22,601 nt of DNA from CAZCTC01 sp964501335 (GTDB lineage Bacteria > Chloroflexota > Anaerolineae > B4-G1 > SLSP01). A program made the translations under genes and the position numbers. The stretch lies in assembly GCA_964501335.1 (NCBI GenBank), contig CAZCTC010000103.1:1-22601 (forward strand), written 5' to 3'. Numbering within the stretch: the first letter of the stretch is position 1; each line of letters starts with the position of its first letter. Shown here one piece after another: positions 1-8,768 of the stretch. The notes under the pieces are model-generated. The model saw only the letters and a list, made by a program, of their open reading frames with translations. It was not told the origin of the DNA and searched no databases.

Positions 1-61
1 CTGCTGTCTACTTCCGCTGAATTTTCATCCTTCGGGGTGCCGCCCCCGGCATGACCTTCTG

Positions 62-222
62 TCCTGAAAATAGGGCTCTATGGCATGGCTCCGGCCTTGT
101 AACGTCCCGCAACAGGTGCTTTCCAGGAAAAAAACGACGCGCGGTGCGATGCAGGGAAAGAGAGTTTTTTTGTTTATGTTTTTGTGGTTTACCACATAAG
201 AATGCGCGCAAAAACATAGGCC
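62..222 (-). repeat. Intergenic structured repeat, copy R1 (degenerate)
   Basis: Reverse-oriented copy of the window-wide repeat. On the + strand it begins TCCTGAAAA, then AACGTCCCGC (about 101-110), CGACGCGCGG (135-144) and GGGAAAGAGAG (154-164), the complement of the conserved block seen elsewhere. Hairpin B follows: TATGTTTTTG at 175-184 pairs with CAAAAACATA at 209-218. The top of the stem has decayed into an unmatched GTGG/CCAC mini-hairpin and GCGCG. It lies downstream of the DUF4132 gene but in the opposite orientation to most copies. The poor stem suggests an old copy. Confidence 0.7.
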
Positions 223-242
223 CTTTACCAGAACAGCACACG

Positions 243-291
243 CTGTCTACTGTCTACTTTCTACTGTCTACTTTCTACTGTCTACTTTCTT
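243..291. repeat. Heptanucleotide tandem repeat, 7 units
   Basis: Seven back-to-back 7-mers follow the pattern CTKTCTA: CTGTCTA, CTGTCTA, CTTTCTA, CTGTCTA, CTTTCTA, CTGTCTA, CTTTCTT. An isolated CTGTCTA occurs at 4-10. A second short heptamer run, ACGTTTC twice plus AC, lies just downstream at about 349-364. The tract is strictly pyrimidine plus G/A at fixed places and is not in a plausible gene. Heptamer tandem repeats are known from cyanobacteria; that these are related is not claimed. Confidence 0.85.
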
Positions 292-373
292 TTTTCATGC
301 TTTTATCGAGTCATCGCCCGCCCGTTCCCCCCAGACAACAGCTCATTACGTTTCACGTTTCACCTACCCCGTC

Positions 374-3259
374 TCAGCTCCCTTTCCCGGCCACAATAGT
401 CAGATCCCGCAGCACCTCACTCAACACCACCGGATCGATCGAATCCAACGGCAATCCATTATGCCAGTCTTCCCGGGGAAGATAGGTCATCCCCTTGCAC
501 CGCCCCGGCACAAAAAAGGCCCGCTTCAAGGCCACGGAATCCGTATCTTCCATATACCCCAAAACCACATAATCATGCTCCACCAGCGCCGTGACTCCCA
601 TCGTCGGGAAATACTTCGCATGGCTGAGGTACGCCCCCTGGTCCTCCGACTCATCACGCTGCCACCCCTGCCGGGCCAACGCCCCCACCATCGCCGCCGC
701 CAGAATCTTCACTTCCGCAAACCGCACAATCTCCTGCCCCCTCAATTCATCCGGCGTCAATGCATAGATTTCCCGTCCCAGCTGTGAAAACGGCGCCACA
801 ATCTCGTAATCACTGAAATGCTCGCCCCACACCGCCCGCTGCTCGACGCTCAATTCCCACGGATGGACCAATCCCACCCGCCATGTCGGCTCCAACGTCA
901 GCAAATCATCGTTAACATCCGCCGGCGTCCCATCCTCCGTGATCCGGAACAGCGCCGCCGGCCGGCCCTCTGCGTCATAGCTACCCCAAAGCACCAGCCG
1001 CGCCAGATTGACCATAAAAGGCTGCGCCACAAACAACTGCTTGAACTCCTCCGCCGCCCAGCGCCGCCGATTCGCCATCGCCTGCTCCAGCCGCCGCACC
1101 TGCACGCCGGCCACCTCGCGAATCTGCTTCTTCAATTCTTTCCACTCCGCCACCGCCTCTTTTGCCAGTTCTGCATCGTCTTTGGAATTCGGCTTCGGCA
1201 GATCGTCCTTCAACTTCCCCGCGCCGTCGCGCACCATCGGCTTCAGATCCGGCCCCAGCACAAAACGAAACTGCCGCGGCCCGAAATCGAAAATCCGCCC
1301 GCCGCCCGCCTCCAGCCCACAATCGGGCACCAACCGATCCGCCAGCTGCTCGCCGGTCAGATTCCGCGCCGCAGCGATCGTCTCCATCGCTTCCTGCGCC
1401 TTCGCCTTCAGCGCCTTGAACTGCACCTTCTGCGCGATACTGTTGATCTGCATCAGCGCCGCATCCGACCCGATCGTCGCCAGAATTTGCAGGCCCAACA
1501 CCGCCCGCGCCGTCTGACTGGCCCCCGGCCATTTGCGGATAATCCCCGCCAGCTTAACCGCTGTAGCATCATTGCCCAACAGCCCCAATGCCGTGATCAC
1601 CCACTTTTGCTTCACCGGAAAACCCAGATCCATCCAGTAATCGTACACGCCCCACAGAAACTCATCCAGCATCTCGGGCCGCACATGCGCCTTCAATCCC
1701 ACAAAAAGGGGCTGGTTTTGCTCCGTCAACGGCGTGATCGCCAGGGCCGCCAGCACCCCCTCGATCTGGCTCGAATTCAAACAGCCTTCCTCAATCCGGA
1801 GCATCGGCAGCCGATCCAGCTCAGCCCAGGCCGGCTTCTTCTTCGCCTGCGTCTTGGCATCGGGCAGGCTCTCCACCAGCCAGGCGGGAGTGGTCGCCTT
1901 GTCCAACACAGGCATCCGCGCCGCCTCAAGCGCAAAGAGCCGCGCCTTCACCCGGGCCGCATCCGCCGGATCTTCAAATCCCGCCAGCTGCGCCTGGATA
2001 AAATCGCCATGGCCCCGCCGGCATAACAGATCCAGCCGGCGCGCCGCCGCCTCACTCAACTCACCGTCGCCCGCGGCCAGCGGCAGCAGCCCAGCAACCG
2101 TCAATTCCGGATGGTCCACCAGCCAGCGATACGGCCCCGTCCGCAAATTGGTCTTCTGCTCGATCGCCAGCATCACCGGCACCATCTCCGGCCGCTCGAT
2201 CTGCGCCAGCGATTGCACAATCCCATCGAGCCGCCGGTAAGCATCCGCAATCCCCTCGACATTGCCGTACCGTTGCAACCACTGATAAGCATAACATTCC
2301 TTGATACAGATAATCGCGCTCTCCGCCACCACATCCAGCGATTCCCAACCGGTCAATGCCACATAAATCGAGAGCTTTTCGATCTGATCACGGTAACTGT
2401 CCGTAAACATAGCCTTCTCCCAGAAAGGCAGCTTCAACCGCCGCAGCGTCGCCACGATCTCTTCCGGGCTCTCCAACCCAAAAACGACCGCCAGCGGATC
2501 GGCAAATTCCTTCAATTCCTCCGGCTGCGCAATCAACGAACGCACCGCATCATACCGGCCGATACAGGCCGCCAGATAGTAATACCCCTCTTGCTCCCTG
2601 GGAGACTCCCAATTCTCCGGGCACATCCCCATCAACTCCCGCATCGAAGCCAGCTCAGTCTCCGTCAGATAGGGCAAGAGATAGCTCCGCATCCCTTCAC
2701 AGAGACTCAGAAAAAAATCGTTACGCATCTTCACAGCCCAGCCATAACCGTACGAATTATTCTCCACGGGAGGCAAAAAACTGGGCTGACAGAAAATCGC
2801 TATCAGACCCTCTACCCCGATCAACCGATAGAGAAGCAAAACAAACGCCGGCTCATGACAGAGGTTCTTCAACAGAGCCGCCCGCACTTCCTCCCGCGTC
2901 AATGACGGCTGCGCCTGCACCTGCGCCAGGACCTTCGCCGGCAAAGCCGCCACATAAGCATTGGCTTCTTCCATGGACATCTCGTAATAATCAGGAGAAT
3001 CCACCATCGCCAAAAACCAGAAAGCCGCCTCTTCTTGCGAAAGCGCCGGCGAGAAAACCGCTTTGGACCAATCGATCCCCTTTTCTTCAGGATCGGCACA
3101 TTTCCAGGAAAGCAACCGCGCGCTGACTTCCGCGAAATCAAAGGGAACTGTCGGAGGTAACGGTTGAGGGGTCCTTTCTCCCCAGGTTTTCCAGAGATAA
3201 TGTTCAGGACAAATCTCAAAAGTGGTTGGCGGAAGAGGGCCAGGAGCAACGAATTTCAT
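374..3259 (-). CDS. DUF4132 (MolR-like) domain protein
   Basis: A 961-aa cytoplasmic protein with no signal peptide or membrane segment. The long N-terminal part (about 1-700) is helical and repeat-like, with many Leu/Ala-rich segments. The C-terminal part from about residue 722 (RRLEQAMANRRRW, then a segment with FMVNLARLVLWG and VGLVHPWEL, and FSQLGREIYAL) matches the DUF4132 pattern, a domain found in MolR-type proteins, often next to WGR domains. The molecular role of DUF4132 is not established, so none is assigned. The ATG at 3259 has an upstream AAAGGA about 10 nt away and a good promoter at 3302-3329. The gene is transcribed alone, divergently from the glycosyltransferase gene; repeat copies lie beyond both its ends. 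Confidence 0.85.
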   Translation of the reverse strand: MKFVAPGPLPPTTFEICPEHYLWKTWGERTPQPLPPTVPFDFAEVSARLLSWKCADPEEKGIDWSKAVFSPALSQEEAAFWFLAMVDSPDYYEMSMEEANAYVAALPAKVLAQVQAQPSLTREEVRAALLKNLCHEPAFVLLLYRLIGVEGLIAIFCQPSFLPPVENNSYGYGWAVKMRNDFFLSLCEGMRSYLLPYLTETELASMRELMGMCPENWESPREQEGYYYLAACIGRYDAVRSLIAQPEELKEFADPLAVVFGLESPEEIVATLRRLKLPFWEKAMFTDSYRDQIEKLSIYVALTGWESLDVVAESAIICIKECYAYQWLQRYGNVEGIADAYRRLDGIVQSLAQIERPEMVPVMLAIEQKTNLRTGPYRWLVDHPELTVAGLLPLAAGDGELSEAAARRLDLLCRRGHGDFIQAQLAGFEDPADAARVKARLFALEAARMPVLDKATTPAWLVESLPDAKTQAKKKPAWAELDRLPMLRIEEGCLNSSQIEGVLAALAITPLTEQNQPLFVGLKAHVRPEMLDEFLWGVYDYWMDLGFPVKQKWVITALGLLGNDATAVKLAGIIRKWPGASQTARAVLGLQILATIGSDAALMQINSIAQKVQFKALKAKAQEAMETIAAARNLTGEQLADRLVPDCGLEAGGGRIFDFGPRQFRFVLGPDLKPMVRDGAGKLKDDLPKPNSKDDAELAKEAVAEWKELKKQIREVAGVQVRRLEQAMANRRRWAAEEFKQLFVAQPFMVNLARLVLWGSYDAEGRPAALFRITEDGTPADVNDDLLTLEPTWRVGLVHPWELSVEQRAVWGEHFSDYEIVAPFSQLGREIYALTPDELRGQEIVRFAEVKILAAAMVGALARQGWQRDESEDQGAYLSHAKYFPTMGVTALVEHDYVVLGYMEDTDSVALKRAFFVPGRCKGMTYLPREDWHNGLPLDSIDPVVLSEVLRDLTIVAGKGS

Positions 3260-3301
3260 AACTTCGAGTTCCTTTCGTCAATTTAATAGGGGAAAGCGCC
3301 C

Positions 3302-3329
3302 ATTATAGAACATCCGTATAAAATCGCAA
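3302..3329 (-). promoter_or_regulatory. Sigma-70-type promoter for the DUF4132 gene
   Basis: On the minus strand TTGCGA (3329-3324) is followed after 16 nt by a perfect TATAAT (3307-3302). Transcription would start near 3295, giving a leader of about 35 nt to the ATG at 3259. Inferred from the motifs only. Confidence 0.6.
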
Positions 3330-3422
3330 GACCTCGTTTCCCGCCCCTGGCCTCTTATGGTACAATACCCGCCGCAGTTCAAGCCTGCACAATCAACCCA
3401 AAAAACGCAGAAGAAAAAACGA

Positions 3423-3556
3423 CCTGTGCGGTTAGGCTGAAAAAAAGCCCTTATTTTCGGCGGCTTTCTGAATCGCACGAAAATACAAACAAAAAAAATT
3501 CTCTCCCCCCATCCAGCGCGTCGCTTTTTACCGGAAAAGCACCGTTTGCGGGATGC
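3423..3556 (+). repeat. Intergenic structured repeat, copy F1
   Basis: Contains the right half of hairpin A (CCTGTGCGGTT, 3423-3433) without a recognisable left half, then GAAAAAAAGCC. A weakened hairpin B follows (TATTTTCG 3452-3459 with CGAAAATA 3478-3485; the interior pairs poorly). The conserved block 3501-3556 contains hairpin C (GCTTTT 3523-3528, loop TACCGG, AAAAGC 3535-3540) and ends TTTGCGGGATGC. It sits in the divergent gap between the DUF4132 and glycosyltransferase genes and ends about 10 nt before the Shine-Dalgarno of the latter. Confidence 0.85.
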
Positions 3557-3576
3557 AACAAATTGAAGGAGAAAAA

Positions 3577-5793
3577 TTGATCACCACCCGACGGCTCTTC
3601 ACCGTTTTACTCATCCTCTATCTCATCATCGGCACCACCTATATCGCCAACACCCCCCTCTTTGAAATGCCCGATGAATCCTCCCAGCTCACCGTCGTCT
3701 ACTACATCCACCATCACCTGACCCTTCCCCCCTACGTGATCCCCGAACGGCGCGCCTCGACCGCCCAAAACATGGGCTGGTTCCTCACCTTCCACGAGCC
3801 GCCGCTCTACTACGCCCCGCCGCTTTACTACACCCTCGCCGCCGCCGTGACCGCCTGGAGCGACATGGGCGATATGCCCGAACTGATGGTCCCCAACCCC
3901 AACTGGGAACGCGGCTGGCCCCCCACCGACAACGACTCCCCCACCAACAAAACCATGTACGCCCACTACGCCTCCCGGGAAAACTGGTCGAGCAGCGCCA
4001 CCTTCCGCACCGCCCTCGTGCTGCGCCTGCTGGGACTGGCCCTGGGTGCCTGGAGCCTCTTCTGCGTCTACAAAATCGGCCGCCTCTTATGGCCCGCCTG
4101 TCCCTGGGCCGCCCTGAGCGCCGCCGCCTTGACCGGGTTCCTCCCCCAAAATATCGTCTCCAGCGTGGGGGCAGGACAGAACGCCCTCTTCAACGCGCTC
4201 TTCGCCGGCTTTCTCTGGGGAACCCTCACCATCTTACATCGCCCCCCCCGCCGGCGTGACTGGTCTCTGCTCGGTCTCGTCGTCGGCCTGAGCCTGCTCA
4301 CCAAACAGAGCGCCCTGCTGATGCTGCCGCTGGGGGGATTGACCATCCTCTTCCAGGCCTGGCCGCAGCAACACCGCCGGCGACACATCCTGCAAAACGG
4401 GGCTCTCTTTGGATTATCTGCGCTGCTCGTGGCGGGCTGGTGGTACGGCTACCACGCCGTGCAATACAACGATCCCCTGGGCATGGCCATGCACTATGCC
4501 GCCCAGGTCCCTTTGCAAAGTTTCGGTCTGGAACAGATCTGGGAGATCGTACAGACCTTTTACGGCGGCTTCGGCTGGGGAGTGCTCCGCCTGCCGCCGG
4601 CCGTTTATTACCTCAGCACGACCGTCCTGGGGATAAGTTTGTTGGGCGCCCTTTATACCCTACGCCCGGGAGGTCCCTTCTGGCAACTGCCCCGACTGAC
4701 CCGCGCCGGGTTGATCGTTCTGGCCTGCGCCGCCCTCTTAAACATGGGCAGTCTGGTCCCCTGGGCGCTGAGAACCGGCGCCGCCGACGGCCGCCTGCTC
4801 ATGCCCATCCTGCCGGCCATCGCCGTCTGGTTGATCTGGGGAATCACCCGGGGAAAGATCTCCCAAAGGAAAAACATCCTCATCGGATTGGGAATCCTGA
4901 GCTGCGCCGCCGCCGCTTTGATCCCCTGGATCGTGCTGCGCCCTGCCTTTGCCGCCCCCCTGGTCCATTCGCTGCCCACAAACCTGCAACCGGCCGCCGA
5001 ACCACTCGAATTCGAACAGGTGCAGCTGCTGGGCTATACCGCCTCGGAAAACGATACCCTCCAGGCCGGCCAATCCCTCGACCTGGCCGTCTACTGGCAA
5101 ACCCCCACCGGAACGGCGCCCCGGCTGGAATTCTGGGGTCAATTCGGCCCCCTGGATGCGACCCGATTTGTCAGCGGAAACAACGACTGGCTGGGGACAT
5201 CCCGTTTCCCCAGTGATCTATGGCAGGCCGGCGACCTCGTACGCCAGGAACACCGCTGGCTCATCCCCGCCGCGGCGCCCGCTCCCGCCCTCTATTGGAT
5301 GCGGGTAGGCCTCACCGCCCCGGACGGCACCAACACCGTCACCGATCTCGGGCCCTGGCGGCTGCTGCCCGCCACCCCGCCCCCCGCTCCCGCCGTCCCT
5401 ACCGCCGTCGCCTTCGGCACCATCCAGCTGGAAGGCTACACCTGGGCCTGCCGTGACACCACGCCGGAACTGACCCTCTATTGGAAAGCCGCCACGCCGC
5501 CGGCCATCGATTACACGGTATTCATCCACGGAATAGACGCAACCGGTCAAATGTTGAGTCAATGGGATGGACCGCCGGGGAATGGGAACTACCCTTCACA
5601 CTGGTGGCTGGCCGGTCAAACCGTACCGGATTCACACCTGCTGACACCTCTGCCGGCCGCCGGAGTTGAGCAACTCCAGTTGGGTTTATATGATCCCCAA
5701 ACCGGCGCACGCCTTCCCGCCACTAACAACGGGGTTGCCCTCCCCGATGCCGCCGCCCGGATCCCACTGCCGGCCGCGCCATGCGGGAAATAA
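3577..5793 (+). CDS. GT-C-like (GT39/DUF2142-type) membrane glycosyltransferase with C-terminal beta-sandwiches
   Basis: A polytopic inner-membrane protein of 738 aa. From the upstream ATG at 3553 it would be 746 aa; residues here use that numbering. A first membrane helix (about 14-32) is followed by an outer loop with PDE at 40-42, like the acidic catalytic motif of GT-C enzymes that use polyprenyl-phosphate sugars. About ten further helices follow up to 460, including a GRLLMPILP segment typical of the DUF2142/GT39 group. The C-terminus (about 480-746) is soluble and holds two related units, each with a LxGYT strand and a LxxYWxx strand. AAGGAG at 3566-3571 is 5 nt before the TTG at 3577, whereas the ATG at 3553 lies inside the preceding repeat without a ribosome site, so TTG is preferred. 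Substrate unknown. Confidence 0.75.
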   Translation: MITTRRLFTVLLILYLIIGTTYIANTPLFEMPDESSQLTVVYYIHHHLTLPPYVIPERRASTAQNMGWFLTFHEPPLYYAPPLYYTLAAAVTAWSDMGDMPELMVPNPNWERGWPPTDNDSPTNKTMYAHYASRENWSSSATFRTALVLRLLGLALGAWSLFCVYKIGRLLWPACPWAALSAAALTGFLPQNIVSSVGAGQNALFNALFAGFLWGTLTILHRPPRRRDWSLLGLVVGLSLLTKQSALLMLPLGGLTILFQAWPQQHRRRHILQNGALFGLSALLVAGWWYGYHAVQYNDPLGMAMHYAAQVPLQSFGLEQIWEIVQTFYGGFGWGVLRLPPAVYYLSTTVLGISLLGALYTLRPGGPFWQLPRLTRAGLIVLACAALLNMGSLVPWALRTGAADGRLLMPILPAIAVWLIWGITRGKISQRKNILIGLGILSCAAAALIPWIVLRPAFAAPLVHSLPTNLQPAAEPLEFEQVQLLGYTASENDTLQAGQSLDLAVYWQTPTGTAPRLEFWGQFGPLDATRFVSGNNDWLGTSRFPSDLWQAGDLVRQEHRWLIPAAAPAPALYWMRVGLTAPDGTNTVTDLGPWRLLPATPPPAPAVPTAVAFGTIQLEGYTWACRDTTPELTLYWKAATPPAIDYTVFIHGIDATGQMLSQWDGPPGNGNYPSHWWLAGQTVPDSHLLTPLPAAGVEQLQLGLYDPQTGARLPATNNGVALPDAAARIPLPAAPCGK

Positions 5794-5800
5794 CAAAAGG

Positions 5801-5847
5801 CTTTATTTATTTTTCGCGCGCCAAAGGCGCGCGAAAAATAAATAAAG
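5801..5847. terminator. 22-bp perfect hairpin between convergent genes
   Basis: Arms 5801-5822 and 5826-5847 are exact reverse complements around an AAA loop. The base is AT-rich (CTTTATTTATTTTT) and the top is CGCGCGCC. The hairpin begins 7 nt after the glycosyltransferase stop and ends 3 nt before the last codon of the opposing hybrid kinase, so it can serve as a bidirectional terminator. Its build, AT-rich base and GCGCGC top, is that of hairpin B in the repeats, but none of the conserved flanking blocks are present. Confidence 0.8.
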
Positions 5848-5850
5848 CGA

Positions 5851-8760
5851 TCAGGAAAACAGCCGCGTCAACGCCGCAAAATCAAACCCCTCCACCAGGG
5901 CCGCCAATCCCTCCGCCAGCTGCGGCCGATCGTCCCGGATCTCCTCAATCAACGTCTGCGCCCAATATAAATCCCCTTCCAATACCGCCTGCCGCATCCT
6001 CTGCTTCCATTCCAAAGACAGACCTTCCAACGCCGATAACAAAAAAGCCGGGGACAAAACCGCCGAATTCTCTGCCCCATCGGTCCCCTCGTCCGCCATC
6101 TCATCGGCATAGATAAATTGCACTCCCAAATGCCGCTCCAGCACTTCAAAAATCTCCACCTCCCGGAACGGCTTGCGGACAAAATCGTCGCAGCCCTCCG
6201 CCAGAATCCGCGATCGCTCTTCCTCAAAAGCCGCCGCCGTCAAGGCCACAATCACCGTCGGAAAAGCTCCCGGCCGCTCCGCCATCGCCGCTTTGATCCG
6301 CCGGGTCGCCTCATACCCATCCATCACCGGCATCTGAATATCCATCCAGATCAAATGCGGCCGCCATGACTCCCACAGCTCCACACAGGTGTAACCGTCT
6401 TCGACAGCCCGCACTTCAAATCCCAGCGGCTGCAAGATCTCCATCATCAAATGATTGCTGAAAGGGACATCATCCACCACCATCAGGCGATAAGGTCCAC
6501 CGTCCGGAGCCGTCTGCCCCGGAACTACCCCGATCACCCGACGCCGATTCCGCGCAGCCCGATCGGCCACCACATTCGCATCGGCCAGTTGCACCAGAAT
6601 CGTAAACCGAAAAACGCTCCCCCGCCCCACTTCACTCTCCGCCGTCAGCTCTCCGCCCATCATCCGCACAAATTGCCGGCTGATCGGCAGCCCCAGCCCG
6701 GTCCCATCCTTCGAATGCCGCCCACTGAAACTCTGAGCAAACGCCTCGAAAATAAGCTCCAACTCATCGGCCGCAATCCCCATCCCCGTATCGGCAACTT
6801 CAAACTGCAATCGCAAGGTATCCGGCTGATCTTCAAACATCGCCGGGACCCGCCGGACCCGCAATATCACCGCGCCCGTCGAAGTAAACTTGACCGCATT
6901 GCCCAATAAATTGATCAAAATCTGGCGCAACTTGCCCGCATCCGTCTTAATCACGGCCGGCACATCCGGCGCAAATTCAAAACTCAGCGCCACACCCTTG
7001 ATCGCAGTCCGCAACCGGAACATCTCCTCCAACCCCAACAACAACTCGCACAGGTTGAAATCCTCCGGTTGCAGCTCCATCCGCCCCGCCTCAATCTTAG
7101 ACATCTCCAAAACATCATTGATCAAAGCCAGCAGATGTTCTCCGCTCCGCCCTACCGTTCCCAAATTGGCCCGCTGCGAATCCGTCAGATTGGCATCATG
7201 CCCCATTAACTGCGTAAATCCCAAAATCGCATTGAGCGGCGTCCGCAACTCATGGCTGATATTCGCCAGGAAAACGCTCTTCGCCCGATTGGCCGCCTCC
7301 GCCGCCACCTGAGCCTCCCGCGCCTCCGCATAGAGTCGGGCATTTTCCACCACCACGGCCGCCTGCGTCGCCACCAGCTCCAACAAATGCACCTGATCCA
7401 GCGAATAGACATCCGGCTTCCGATTCTGCATCGAAATCAACCCCACCACCTCATCGCGCAAAATCAACGGCACCCCGACATACGACCGCGTCGGCGTCCC
7501 GCCCGACCGAATGATCTGATGCAGCTCCACCTCCACCGGATCGAAAGTGTCGTGGATAAAAAGCGTCTTCCGCCCCCGGATCGCCTCGCCCGTCAGCCCG
7601 GGCCGGCTGTCGATCTGATGATCGTCCATCAGAACCACCTGATTCCCATCCCGAAACAATGGGAAATGGATCATTCCAGTCCTGGAATCGTAAAACGCAA
7701 TATAAAAGCTGTCGATATCGAACATCAACCGACACTGCTCATAGATCTTCAACAAAGCCGATTCCATCTCCAAACCGGCCGCAATCGTCAGATTGATCTG
7801 ATTCAACAGCGCCAGATATTCCGCCCGGCGCCGGGTCTCCTCAAAAAGCCGGGCATTTTCAAAAGCGACCGCGCCATAAGCCGCCAGCATTTCCAACAAT
7901 TTCAAATCTTCCAGAGTATAACAGTTCATGACGTAACTCTGTACCGACAACATCCCGATCACCTGGCCATGAAACTGTAACGGCACAGCAACCGCCGAAA
8001 TCACCCGATGATCCGATCCAAAATGGGTCGGCGCCAGCTTCAACTTCTCGCGCATCTCATCCATATTGGCGATCCGCAACGGCTGACCGGTCGTAATCAC
8101 ATAGCTGCTCAACCCCCGCCCGATCGGATAACGCTGACCGGCCGGCCAGCGCTGACCGCCATCAAAAAGATAGACATTCTCGATTTCCCGCCCGCCCGGC
8201 AACAACAACGCAATCACCATCGCATTGACCGGCATCAATTGCGCCGCAGCCGACTGCATCACCGCACAAATCTGATCCCGATCGATGCTGGCGCTGATTT
8301 CCTCAGTGACCCGATAAAGAACCGCCCGGCGATCCTCCATCTCTCGATGCTCGGTAATATCACGGATCAACTCCATGGCTCCGATGATCTCACCCTGCTC
8401 ATTGCGCAGCGCCATGGCACTCCCCCCGAGATAGAGCTGGTTTGCTCCGACCCTCAACATTGAAGTCTCGGCCACCAGCATCTCCCCCTCACACCGCATT
8501 CCTTCCAACTTTCCATCGAGAGGACACTGATCCACCAAGGCCCAATCGATCAACATGGATCGGCGATCGCCATAAAAAATCAAGGCATATTCTCGATCGC
8601 CTTTGCCCAGGATCTCTGCGGCCGGTACCCCCGTCAAAGCTTCCATAGCTTTGTTCCAGGCCACCACACAACCGTGGACATCCACCACAAAAACAGAATC
8701 GGGTAGAAAATCAATGAGGGTTACCAATTGGTATGGGGATTCGAAATGTCTTATTTCCAT
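5851..8760 (-). CDS. Hybrid sensor histidine kinase (PAS-GAF-GAF-HisKA-HATPase-REC)
   Basis: A 969-aa soluble hybrid kinase. Order: PAS about 12-138, GAF 150-305, GAF 318-475, HisKA from about 490 with phosphorylated His503 (ISHELRTPLN), ATPase domain with N-box Asn621, G1 DTGMG at 657 and G2 GTGLG near 686, then a receiver domain about 758-880. In the receiver, the acidic pair is D763/D764, the phosphoacceptor D807 (MDIQMPVMDG), T841, and K863. The last 80 residues form a helical tail like those of cyanobacterial hybrid kinases; no HPt histidine motif is visible. There is no membrane segment, so it probably senses an intracellular signal through the PAS/GAF domains. It starts 8 nt after the previous kinase stop without a strong ribosome site, consistent with translational coupling. 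The ligand cannot be told. Confidence 0.93.
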   Translation of the reverse strand: MEIRHFESPYQLVTLIDFLPDSVFVVDVHGCVVAWNKAMEALTGVPAAEILGKGDREYALIFYGDRRSMLIDWALVDQCPLDGKLEGMRCEGEMLVAETSMLRVGANQLYLGGSAMALRNEQGEIIGAMELIRDITEHREMEDRRAVLYRVTEEISASIDRDQICAVMQSAAAQLMPVNAMVIALLLPGGREIENVYLFDGGQRWPAGQRYPIGRGLSSYVITTGQPLRIANMDEMREKLKLAPTHFGSDHRVISAVAVPLQFHGQVIGMLSVQSYVMNCYTLEDLKLLEMLAAYGAVAFENARLFEETRRRAEYLALLNQINLTIAAGLEMESALLKIYEQCRLMFDIDSFYIAFYDSRTGMIHFPLFRDGNQVVLMDDHQIDSRPGLTGEAIRGRKTLFIHDTFDPVEVELHQIIRSGGTPTRSYVGVPLILRDEVVGLISMQNRKPDVYSLDQVHLLELVATQAAVVVENARLYAEAREAQVAAEAANRAKSVFLANISHELRTPLNAILGFTQLMGHDANLTDSQRANLGTVGRSGEHLLALINDVLEMSKIEAGRMELQPEDFNLCELLLGLEEMFRLRTAIKGVALSFEFAPDVPAVIKTDAGKLRQILINLLGNAVKFTSTGAVILRVRRVPAMFEDQPDTLRLQFEVADTGMGIAADELELIFEAFAQSFSGRHSKDGTGLGLPISRQFVRMMGGELTAESEVGRGSVFRFTILVQLADANVVADRAARNRRRVIGVVPGQTAPDGGPYRLMVVDDVPFSNHLMMEILQPLGFEVRAVEDGYTCVELWESWRPHLIWMDIQMPVMDGYEATRRIKAAMAERPGAFPTVIVALTAAAFEEERSRILAEGCDDFVRKPFREVEIFEVLERHLGVQFIYADEMADEGTDGAENSAVLSPAFLLSALEGLSLEWKQRMRQAVLEGDLYWAQTLIEEIRDDRPQLAEGLAALVEGFDFAALTRLFS

Positions 8761-8768
8761 GGCTGCTT

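Noticed and set aside
818..2026. 402-aa plus-strand frame opposite the DUF4132 gene
   Set aside because: It is Arg/His/Pro/Gln-rich low-complexity translation of the complement of a GC-rich gene, with no family signal. Similar frames opposite the kinases and the PHP/Ig gene were dismissed for the same reason.
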